This document shows positions 1 to 5,591 of a stretch of 8,737 bases of DNA, in pieces. Source of the stretch: Flavobacterium psychrophilum (GTDB lineage Bacteria; Bacteroidota; Bacteroidia; Flavobacteriales; Flavobacteriaceae); assembly GCA_945872875.1 (NCBI GenBank), contig CAMCBB010000074.1, positions 1-8,737 of the forward strand. The letters run 5' to 3'. Under the pieces are notes generated by a model. It was not told the DNA's origin, did not search any database, and saw only the letters and a program-made list of their open reading frames with translations. Position 1 is the stretch's first letter, and every line of letters begins with the position of its first letter. Both the position numbers and the translations under genes were made by a program.

Positions 1-343
1 CCTTTTCTTTATAAGTTACTTTTAAATTGGCTATAGGGGCACCATCATAAAATCGCCTTTGTGTTGGAACTTTATAGGTAGACAAACTATCCAATTTTAC
101 CGTTTGAAGCAAGCTAATTAACTCATTCCAATTTGCTTCAGATATTTTATAAGTGACTCCTGGACTTTCTTCGAATCTGTCTTTAGAAATGGTGATTTCT
201 TGGTTGTGAACTATAATTTTCTGGTAATACCCTCTAGAGGAAGCAGTATATACAATATCAGCATTAGCAAGGTCTTTTTTCTCATCTTGAGAACACCCTT
301 TTGCCATAAAAAGCGTCAGAAATAAAAGTGCAATTGTTTTCAT
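1..343 (-). CDS. Putative surface lipoprotein of unknown function, 3' end cut off by the window edge
   Basis: The frame is open from the ATG at 343 to the left edge, giving 114 residues without a stop. Residues 1-16 are a short hydrophobic signal peptide (MKTIALLFLTLFMAKG) ending at Cys17, consistent with a relaxed Bacteroidota lipobox. The acidic stretch after the cysteine (S-Q-D-E-K-K-D) resembles the lipoprotein export signal that sends Bacteroidota lipoproteins to the cell surface, so an outer-membrane, possibly surface-exposed location is inferred. The rest contains A-D-I-V-Y-T-A and W-N-E-L-I-S-L-L, which resemble small uncharacterised lipoproteins I recall from flavobacterial suf clusters; no enzymatic motif is visible. 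It starts 9 nt after the sufS stop, so it is almost certainly cotranscribed with sufS. The role is unknown. The reading frame is certain, the lipoprotein call likely. Confidence 0.8.
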   Translation of the reverse strand, partial: MKTIALLFLTLFMAKGCSQDEKKDLANADIVYTASSRGYYQKIIVHNQEITISKDRFEESPGVTYKISEANWNELISLLQTVKLDSLSTYKVPTQRRFYDGAPIANLKVTYKEK

Positions 344-352
344 ACTGTTTTT

Positions 353-1567
353 TTAAGATAACATACTTACTACTTTAATCAGGGCGTCTACAAATATATC
401 TATTTCTTCCTTGGAATTATAAAAAGCAAAGCTGGCTCTTATCGTTCCCGGTATTGAATAATAATCCATTATGGGTTGGGCACAGTGGTGACCTGTTCGA
501 ACCGCAATTCCTAATTTGTCTATAATCGTTCCAATGTCATACGGATGAATTTCTGCAACATTAAAAGAGATAACAGATGCTTTATTTGTTGCCGTTCCAT
601 AAATTTTTAATCCTTCTATTTGCATTAATTTTGCAGTAGCATAATCTAACAATTCCTGCTCATGGGCAGCAATGTTTTCAAAGCCAATTTCATTAAGGTA
701 ATCTATTGCTGTTCCAAGTACAATTCCGCCTTCAATATTTGGCGTACCAGCCTCTAACTTATGAGGTAATTCAGCATATGTTGTTTTCTCAAAAGATACT
801 GTTGCAATCATTTCACCACCACCTTGAAAAGGTTGTAATTTATTTAGCCATTCTTCTTTTCCATAAAGAATACCAACTCCTGTAGGTCCACAAATTTTAT
901 GGCCAGAAAAAACATAAAAATCACAATCTAATGCTTGAACGTCTGGTTTTAAATGAGGTGTTGCTTGGGCTCCGTCAATTAGTATTGCAGCGCCATATTG
1001 GTGCGCTTTTTCAATAAGATATTCAATTGGGTTTATAGTTCCCAATGCATTGGAAATATGATTTACTGCAACTATTTTAGTTTTATCAGATAGTAATTTA
1101 TCGTATTCAGAAAGCACTAATTCTCCCTTTTCATTCATCGGAATTACTTTCAAAACAGCTCCCGTTCGTTCGCATAACATTTGCCAAGGAACAATATTGC
1201 TGTGGTGCTCTAATGCCGAAACCAATACCTCATCGCCAGCTTGAATCATAGATGAAATCCCGCTTGAAACCATGTTAATGGCATGTGTGGTCCCCGATGT
1301 AAATATTACTTCATGAGAAAATTTTGCATTAATATGCTCTTGGATTTTTTTTCTAGAAACCTCATACGCGTCAGTTGCTAATTGGCTTAAAGTGTGAACT
1401 CCACGGTGAATATTTGCATTGTATTCTTCGTAATATTTGGAAATCGCATCAATAACGACTTTTGGTTTTTGCGAAGTAGCTCCGTTATCGAAATATACGA
1501 GCGGTCTTCCATTTACCTTCTGTGAAAGTATGGGAAAATCAGCGCGTATTTTTTGTATGTCCAACAT
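353..1567 (-). CDS. sufS: Cysteine desulfurase SufS (class II, PLP-dependent)
   Basis: SufS takes sulfur from L-cysteine, leaving alanine and an enzyme persulfide that feeds Fe-S cluster assembly in the cytoplasm. The 404-residue protein is full length for the family. Lys224 in S-G-H-K is the PLP Schiff-base lysine, Asp198 in I-D-G-A-Q contacts the cofactor ring, and the histidines at 121-122 in L-E-H-H-S-N lie at the PLP-stacking position. Cys362 in R-T-G-H-H-C-A-Q-P is the persulfide cysteine, and Arg377 fits the substrate-carboxylate arginine; the numbering runs two below the E. coli enzyme. The short active-site loop is of the SufS type rather than IscS. Such enzymes usually need SufE or SufU, and neither is in the window. 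The gene is separated from sufD by an opposite-strand hydrolase gene and has its own promoter just upstream. The ATG at 1567 gives the usual N-terminus. Confidence 0.97.
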   Translation of the reverse strand: MLDIQKIRADFPILSQKVNGRPLVYFDNGATSQKPKVVIDAISKYYEEYNANIHRGVHTLSQLATDAYEVSRKKIQEHINAKFSHEVIFTSGTTHAINMVSSGISSMIQAGDEVLVSALEHHSNIVPWQMLCERTGAVLKVIPMNEKGELVLSEYDKLLSDKTKIVAVNHISNALGTINPIEYLIEKAHQYGAAILIDGAQATPHLKPDVQALDCDFYVFSGHKICGPTGVGILYGKEEWLNKLQPFQGGGEMIATVSFEKTTYAELPHKLEAGTPNIEGGIVLGTAIDYLNEIGFENIAAHEQELLDYATAKLMQIEGLKIYGTATNKASVISFNVAEIHPYDIGTIIDKLGIAVRTGHHCAQPIMDYYSIPGTIRASFAFYNSKEEIDIFVDALIKVVSMLS

Positions 1568-1571
1568 TGTT

Positions 1572-1590
1572 ATTTAGAATTTTTCTAAAT
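1572..1590 (-). promoter_or_regulatory. Palindrome in the sufS leader / transcription start region
   Basis: A perfect 8-bp inverted repeat (ATTTAGAA, 3-nt spacer, TTCTAAAT) sits between the sufS -7 box and the ATG, 4 nt upstream of the start codon. The predicted transcription start falls inside or at its edge. It could be an operator for a dimeric repressor or a weak 5' mRNA hairpin covering the initiation region. Both arms are seen directly; the function is inferred, and AT-rich palindromes of this size also arise by chance. Confidence 0.4.
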
Positions 1591-1591
1591 A

Positions 1592-1624
1592 CAAAAGTAA
1601 TAAAATTGCAGATTATTTCAGCAA
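1592..1624 (-). promoter_or_regulatory. Promoter of sufS (Bacteroidota TTG / TAnnTTTG type)
   Basis: On the minus strand a TTG (complement of 1622-1624) is followed after 22 nt by TACTTTTG (complement of 1592-1599), a full match to the TAnnTTTG -7 element of Bacteroidota housekeeping promoters. Transcription would start around 1585-1588, giving a leader of about 20 nt. This allows sufS and the lipoprotein gene to be expressed independently of the sufABCD transcript. The spacing equals that of the sufA promoter. Confidence 0.65.
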
Positions 1625-1641
1625 AGAGTTGTTAATTATTA

Positions 1642-1660
1642 TTTCAATTATTTATTGAAA
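1642..1660. promoter_or_regulatory. 19-bp palindrome between the divergent sufS and hydrolase genes
   Basis: The sequence is a perfect 7-bp inverted repeat (TTTCAAT, 5-nt spacer, ATTGAAA). It lies 18 bp upstream of the sufS -33 TTG and about 40 bp upstream of the hydrolase ATG, a position suited to an operator acting on one or both divergent genes. No regulator gene is adjacent. Its function is inferred only. Confidence 0.3.
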
Positions 1661-1698
1661 CATAATTTCCTAAATTGCAGTCCAAATCAACATTAAAA

Positions 1699-3036
1699 AT
1701 GAAGAAATTTCTTAACTATTTTGCTCTTGCCGTAATTGTTTTTTTGGTTTATTTTGGAATAACAACCTATCCTAAATTAAACTTAATATCTGGTTTTTCT
1801 GCGAAAAGCTCGGCGTCAGGTCATTTTTTAGACAACCGTCCGTTGCAAGTAATTGAGCAAGGAGATAATGATATTCCGTTAGTAAAATTAGCTACAAATG
1901 CAATAAATGAAGCGGGCAAATTTGCTACTTCTAGTGTGTACGGAATCATGGAGCGCAAAGCAATACATAGAGAAGGATTGGGGGCAACCTTAATTAACGA
2001 TGATTTTGACACTAGCAAACCTTACGAAGTTCCCAAAAGACATAAAAACAAAATCGATTTGCCCTTTCCTTATGGCGATAATGAACCTAAAGATACCCTT
2101 TTTTCTAACATTGATTACAAAAAATTAAATGGAGCCGTAGCAAATTCATTTGATAAAAAGGGTGAAAAATCTAAACGTACTCGTGCCATTCTTGTAATAT
2201 ATAAAGACAAAATTATTGCTGAAAAATACGATACAAATTTCAATAAAAACTCAAGATTATTAGGTTGGTCGATGACTAAAAGCATCACCGGAACGCTATT
2301 TGGAATATTGCAAAAACAAGGTAAAATAGACATTAATAAACCTGCAGTAATTACTGAATGGAAAAATGATAATCGTGCTAAAATCACTGTAAATGACTTG
2401 CTTCACATGAACTCTGGATTGGAGTGGGAAGAAAAATACGATAAGATTTGTGATGCCACCAAAATGCTATTTAATGCAGAAGATATGCCAAGAGTTCAGT
2501 TGGAAAAACCAGCTGCATTCGCACCCAATACCCATTGGAATTACTCTTCGGGAACAACCAATTTATTAAGCGGAATTATCAGAAATCAATTTAAAACACA
2601 TCAAGAATATTTAGATTTTTGGTACAGCGCATTATTAGATAAAATAGGCATGCATTCGGCAGTAATTGAAACCGATATGGCCGGAAATTTTGTAGGCTCT
2701 TCTTATGGTTGGGCAACTACAAGAGATTGGGCAAAACTAGGCTTGTTATACCTTCATAAAGGAAACTGGAATGGCGAGCAATTATTTGACGAAAGTTGGG
2801 CCAAATATGTAGCTACACCTACCAACACTTCTAACGGAAGATATGGTGCACAATTCTGGTTAAACGCTGGAGGATATTTCCCAGATGTGCCAAGAGAAAT
2901 GTACTATGCAAGCGGTTATCAAGGACAAATGGTTGCTATATTCCCAAGCAAAGATTTAGTAATTGTTCACCTTGGATTAAGTGAAAAATTTGACTTTAAC
3001 GGGTTTTTAAGTACGATCGTGAAAAGTATAAAATAA
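1699..3036 (+). CDS. Serine hydrolase of the beta-lactamase-related (class C / NylB-like) family, membrane-anchored or secreted
   Basis: The 445-residue protein begins with a hydrophobic segment (about residues 7-23) that is either a signal peptide or an N-terminal anchor, so the enzyme should act in the periplasm. A linker region to about residue 135 precedes the penicillin-binding/beta-lactamase fold. The catalytic S-x-x-K is S-M-T-K (Ser191, Lys194). The second motif is Y-S-S (Tyr282), and G-Y-Q-G-Q near residues 406-410 occupies the usual third-motif position. M-N-S-G-L-E-W-E-E-x-Y (237-247) is typical of the 6-aminohexanoate-dimer hydrolase/esterase branch, so an esterase, amidase or peptidase is likelier than a true beta-lactamase; the substrate is unknown. 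The ATG at 1699 was chosen over a TTG at 1675 because it begins a standard K-K-F signal sequence. The gene opposes its suf neighbours, and its stop directly abuts the sufD stop. Confidence 0.88.
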   Translation: MKKFLNYFALAVIVFLVYFGITTYPKLNLISGFSAKSSASGHFLDNRPLQVIEQGDNDIPLVKLATNAINEAGKFATSSVYGIMERKAIHREGLGATLINDDFDTSKPYEVPKRHKNKIDLPFPYGDNEPKDTLFSNIDYKKLNGAVANSFDKKGEKSKRTRAILVIYKDKIIAEKYDTNFNKNSRLLGWSMTKSITGTLFGILQKQGKIDINKPAVITEWKNDNRAKITVNDLLHMNSGLEWEEKYDKICDATKMLFNAEDMPRVQLEKPAAFAPNTHWNYSSGTTNLLSGIIRNQFKTHQEYLDFWYSALLDKIGMHSAVIETDMAGNFVGSSYGWATTRDWAKLGLLYLHKGNWNGEQLFDESWAKYVATPTNTSNGRYGAQFWLNAGGYFPDVPREMYYASGYQGQMVAIFPSKDLVIVHLGLSEKFDFNGFLSTIVKSIK

Positions 3037-4353
3037 CTACAAATCGAAACCTAAATTAACGCCTAATTTAGTCGCGATAATTTTAGTAATTCGCTGCTTC
3101 AATTCGGGTATTTTGATGCTTTCAATAACTTCATTAGAAAACGCATACATCAATAATGCCTTTGCCTCTTTCTTGGGAATTCCGCGTTGTTGCATGTAAA
3201 ACATTGCGCTTTCGTCTAATTGTCCAATGGTACAGCCGTGTGAACATTTTACATCATCAGCAAAAATTTCTAGTTGTGGCTTGGCATTAATTGTTGCTTT
3301 ATCTCCAATTAAAATGTTATTATTTTGCTGAAAAGCATCTGTTTTTTGAGCTTCTTTTTCAACAAATATTTTACCATTAAAAACACCTGTAGAGCTATCA
3401 GCTAAAATGGTTTTATAGTTTTGGTGACTTTCGCAATTCGGTGAAGAATGATTTACCAAAGTAAAATGATCTACATGTTGTTTGTCTCCAAGTATAGTAA
3501 TTCCTTTTAAAGTAGAATCTATTCGCTCACCAAAATGATAGAAATTTAGATTGTTTCGAGTGATATTTCCTCCAAATGAGAAGGTATGTACTGTAACTCT
3601 ACTTTCTTGTTTTTGAGATATATAGGTGTTGTCAACCAGGTTGGCAGATTGCAAGTCATTCTGAATTTTGTAGTAATCTACAATGGCGCGTTTTTGAGCA
3701 AAAATTTCGGTTACCGAATTCGTTAGCACCGGATTTTCGTTTAAACTTTGGTGTCTTTCAATAATTTGTACATGCGCATTTTCGCCAACCACAACCAAAT
3801 TTCTTGGCTGTAACATTAATGCGGTTTCTACTCCAGTAGAAAAATAAATTATCTCAATAGGTTTTTCAACTACCTTACTTTTTGGAATGTGTATATAAGC
3901 ACCTTCGTTTGCGAATGCAGTATTTAAAGAGGTTAACGATTCTTCTTTGTTGGCTATTTTATTAAAATATTCGTCAATAACCATCTTGTATTTTGGCTTG
4001 GTTAAAGCTGATGACATTAAGCAAACATCCAAACCATCATGAGTTGTAGAAGATAAAAAAGAAGAAAATTTTCCGTCAACAAAAATCACTTTGAAAGTGT
4101 CTATTTCATGTAGAAAATATTTTTTTACATCGGCAAATTCAATAGAATTTTCGTTTTTTGGAAATACAGAATAGTCATTTTTTAAAATCGAATTCAGGGA
4201 TGTATACTTCCAAGCTTCCTCTTTTTTTGTAGGAAATCCTTTATTTTCAAAGTTTTTTATTGCAGCTGTACGCGTATCGTGCAGCGTTGAATGAACATCA
4301 ATTTGTTCTTCAAAAGCCATAAACGAGGATACTAATTTTTCTTTCAAATCCAT
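3037..4353 (-). CDS. sufD: Fe-S cluster assembly protein SufD
   Basis: SufD pairs with SufB and a SufC dimer to form the SufBC2D scaffold on which Fe-S clusters are built; it is needed for iron entry in E. coli. The protein is 438 residues, normal for the family, with a helical N-terminus, a central beta-helix (about 150-375) and a C-terminal helical part that binds SufC. The conserved C-S-H-G-C-T-I-G-Q-L-D-E block (370-381) carries Cys370 and His372, which correspond to the functional Cys358/His360 of E. coli SufD. It is followed by Q-Q-R-G-I-P-K-K-E-A (388-397), the hallmark of the SufB/SufD family. Its ATG is one base after the sufC stop, implying translational coupling. The TAG stop at 3039-3037 directly touches the stop codon of the convergent hydrolase gene, with no terminator between them. 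Confidence 0.97.
   Translation of the reverse strand: MDLKEKLVSSFMAFEEQIDVHSTLHDTRTAAIKNFENKGFPTKKEEAWKYTSLNSILKNDYSVFPKNENSIEFADVKKYFLHEIDTFKVIFVDGKFSSFLSSTTHDGLDVCLMSSALTKPKYKMVIDEYFNKIANKEESLTSLNTAFANEGAYIHIPKSKVVEKPIEIIYFSTGVETALMLQPRNLVVVGENAHVQIIERHQSLNENPVLTNSVTEIFAQKRAIVDYYKIQNDLQSANLVDNTYISQKQESRVTVHTFSFGGNITRNNLNFYHFGERIDSTLKGITILGDKQHVDHFTLVNHSSPNCESHQNYKTILADSSTGVFNGKIFVEKEAQKTDAFQQNNNILIGDKATINAKPQLEIFADDVKCSHGCTIGQLDESAMFYMQQRGIPKKEAKALLMYAFSNEVIESIKIPELKQRITKIIATKLGVNLGFDL
3051..3071. other. AT-rich inverted repeat at the sufD / hydrolase convergence point
   Basis: A perfect 8-bp inverted repeat (CTAAATTA, 5-nt loop ACGCC, TAATTTAG) lies 14 nt past the hydrolase stop and within the last codons of sufD. 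It is the only hairpin-forming sequence seen near the point where the two converging genes meet. The stem has only one G:C pair and no T-run follows, so it is a poor intrinsic terminator; a role in 3'-end definition is speculative. Confidence 0.25.
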
Positions 4354-4354
4354 G

Positions 4355-5104
4355 TTATACCAACTCGTTTTTAATCCAATCGTATCCTTTTTCCTCTAGT
4401 TCGTAGGCCAATTCTTTTCCACCCGATTTTACTATTTTTCCATCCATTAATACATGAACAAAATCAGGGATAATATAATCTAACAAGCGTTGGTAATGCG
4501 TGATTACTAGCACAGCATTGTTTTCATTTTTTAATTTATTTACACCATTTGCAACAATTCGAAGTGCATCAATATCTAGCCCTGAATCGGTTTCGTCAAG
4601 AATTGCAATTTTTGGCTCTAGCATGGCCATTTGAAAAATCTCATTTCGTTTCTTTTCTCCTCCTGAAAAACCTTCGTTTAAAGAACGAGATAAAAACTTA
4701 CGATCCATTTCTAACAATTCTGATTTTTCGCGAATCATTTTCAGCATTTCATTTGCCGGCATTTCTTCTTGTTTATTTGCCTTGCGCTTTTCGTTGATAG
4801 CTGTTTTAATGAAATTAGTCACCGAAACTCCTGGGATCTCCACAGGATATTGAAACGATAAGAAAATTCCTTTATGCGCTCTTTCTTCAGGGGCTAATTC
4901 GGAGATGTCTTCTCCGTCTAAAAGCAGGGTTCCTTCTGAAACTTCGTAGTTTTCATTCCCAGCAATAATAGAAGAAAGCGTGCTTTTTCCGGAACCATTT
5001 GGTCCCATAATTGCATGTACTTCTCCTGCATTAATTTCTAGGTTAATCCCTTTTAATATTTCTTTATCTTCTACTGAAGCGTGTAAATTTTTTATACTTA
5101 ACAT
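4355..5104 (-). CDS. sufC: Fe-S cluster assembly ATPase SufC (ABC-type)
   Basis: SufC is the cytoplasmic ATPase of the SufBC2D complex; ATP-driven dimerisation reshapes SufB-SufD to allow cluster formation. The 249-residue protein has all ABC ATPase motifs: Walker [10 protein letters not shown] (34-42), Q-loop Gln85, a SufC-type signature F-S-G-G-E-K-K-R (146-153), Walker B I-A-I-L-D-E (166-171), D-loop S-G-L-D (174-177) and the switch His203 in I-T-H-Y. There are no membrane segments, as expected. It is followed after one base by sufD. Upstream lies the four-helix-bundle gene, whose downstream inverted-repeat arm ends only 8 nt before the sufC ATG, so folding of that repeat could influence sufC translation. 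Confidence 0.98.
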   Translation of the reverse strand: MLSIKNLHASVEDKEILKGINLEINAGEVHAIMGPNGSGKSTLSSIIAGNENYEVSEGTLLLDGEDISELAPEERAHKGIFLSFQYPVEIPGVSVTNFIKTAINEKRKANKQEEMPANEMLKMIREKSELLEMDRKFLSRSLNEGFSGGEKKRNEIFQMAMLEPKIAILDETDSGLDIDALRIVANGVNKLKNENNAVLVITHYQRLLDYIIPDFVHVLMDGKIVKSGGKELAYELEEKGYDWIKNELV

Positions 5105-5112
5105 TAGTTTTT

Positions 5113-5138
5113 TTGTTTAAAGTTTAAAGTTTAAAGTT
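5113..5138. repeat. Inverted-repeat arm (sufC side) made of 7-bp tandem units
   Basis: The stretch 5115-5140 is 3.7 exact tandem copies of GTTTAAA; with the two preceding T residues, 5113-5138 forms one arm of a 26-bp inverted repeat whose partner is 5564-5589. The arms match at 25 of 26 positions, and in RNA the single mismatch becomes a G-U wobble. The arm overlaps the stop codon of the four-helix-bundle gene by one base and ends 8 nt before the sufC ATG. Confidence 0.85.
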
Positions 5139-5527
5139 TACTGAAACTTAGTGCCTTTAAAATCTTTCTTGTTTAAATATGATATAAAATTGTTTATTTT
5201 CCCACTTAAATTTTCAAAATCATTTTTTAATAGATTGAATTTATCTAGGTTTATATAATTAAAATCCAATACTCTGTATAATTGTGACCTTGTTTCTCCC
5301 GCAGAACCCTTTGCAATAGATAAAAACTGTCTAAATTCTATATTCCCATTTCTTTCAAATCCTTCAGCTATATTATCCATAACCGAGCCTGATGATGCTT
5401 TTATTTGATCTTTAAATCTATAATCTGTTTTTAATTCGGTTTCAATACAAATTTTATTAATTTCAGTTGCCAATCTTCTAGCTTCTTGCCAAATTTCTAG
5501 ATCTTCAAATCGAGTTATTGTTGCCAT
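5138..5527 (-). CDS. Four-helix-bundle protein (23S rRNA intervening-sequence protein / Avd-like family)
   Basis: The 129-residue protein has the family signature throughout: F-E-D-L-E-I-W-Q-E-A at 7-16, S-V-M-D-N-I-A-E-G-F-E-R at 48-59, and E-F-R-Q-F-L-S-I-A-K-G-S-A-G-E-T (64-79). Helices are predicted at about 7-30, 36-58, 62-86 and 94-120. Members are encoded in intervening sequences of 23S rRNA genes, as free-standing genes, or as Avd, the pentameric partner of reverse transcriptase in diversity-generating retroelements. Their biochemical role is mostly unknown, with nucleic-acid binding suspected. No reverse transcriptase or template repeat is present here. The gene lies 64 nt after sufB and 33 nt before sufC, inside near-perfect inverted repeats, and a candidate promoter precedes it. 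It has no known part in Fe-S assembly and looks like a passenger in the operon. Confidence 0.92.
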   Translation of the reverse strand: MATITRFEDLEIWQEARRLATEINKICIETELKTDYRFKDQIKASSGSVMDNIAEGFERNGNIEFRQFLSIAKGSAGETRSQLYRVLDFNYINLDKFNLLKNDFENLSGKINNFISYLNKKDFKGTKFQ

Positions 5528-5535
5528 TTTTTACT

Positions 5536-5565
5536 TAAAGTTACTAATCTTATTCGATTTGACAA
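5536..5565 (-). promoter_or_regulatory. Candidate internal promoter of the four-helix-bundle gene
   Basis: On the minus strand TTG (complement of 5563-5565) is followed after 19 nt by TAACTTTA (complement of 5536-5543), one mismatch from the Bacteroidota -7 consensus TAnnTTTG and with the commonest spacing. The TTG overlaps the inner end of the inverted-repeat arm. Transcription would start about 3-6 nt upstream of the ATG at 5527, giving a nearly leaderless mRNA that could also run into sufCD. Confidence 0.4.
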
Positions 5566-5589
5566 CTTTAAACCTTAAACTTTAAACAA
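5564..5589. repeat. Inverted-repeat arm (sufB side) made of 7-bp tandem units
   Basis: This is the partner of 5113-5138, identical in inverse complement except at one position. It contains the units CTTTAAA, CCTTAAA and CTTTAAA. It begins 2 nt downstream of the sufB stop codon. In the suf transcript the two arms could pair into a 26-bp stem closing a 425-nt loop that holds nearly the whole four-helix-bundle ORF. Confidence 0.85.
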
Positions 5590-5591
5590 TA

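Larger units (their letters stand above)
5113..5589 (-). mobile_element. Candidate 477-bp intervening-sequence-like unit inserted between sufB and sufC
   Basis: The unit consists of a four-helix-bundle ORF and its putative promoter, enclosed by 26-bp inverted repeats. It begins 2 nt after the sufB stop and ends 8 nt before the sufC ATG. Removing it would leave 10 nt between the genes, matching the 8-nt sufA-sufB and 1-nt sufC-sufD gaps, which suggests an original empty site. Four-helix-bundle ORFs inside inverted repeats are the architecture of the intervening sequences of some bacterial 23S rRNA genes. No clear target-site duplication and no transposase are visible, so mobility, whether autonomous or assisted, is inferred from structure alone. 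Confidence 0.5.

Noticed and set aside
1675..1698. TTG start extending the serine hydrolase by 8 residues
   Set aside because: The ATG at 1699 begins a typical signal sequence, and the TTG lies within the putative promoter element TAAATTGCA.
1821..2387. Two short minus-strand open frames (1821-2018 and 2115-2387)
   Set aside because: They lie wholly inside the well-supported hydrolase gene and have no recognisable features.
4549..4797. Plus-strand open frame of 82 codons
   Set aside because: Antisense to sufC across its conserved ATPase motifs; an artefact of the real gene.
5113..5140. CRISPR or minisatellite reading of the repeated GTTTAAA units
   Set aside because: The units are contiguous 7-mers without spacers, and their value lies in pairing with the inverse copy at 5564-5589.
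5138..5527. Diversity-generating retroelement, suggested by the Avd-like protein
   Set aside because: No reverse transcriptase, template repeat or variable repeat is present; the protein family also occurs alone and in 23S rRNA intervening sequences.
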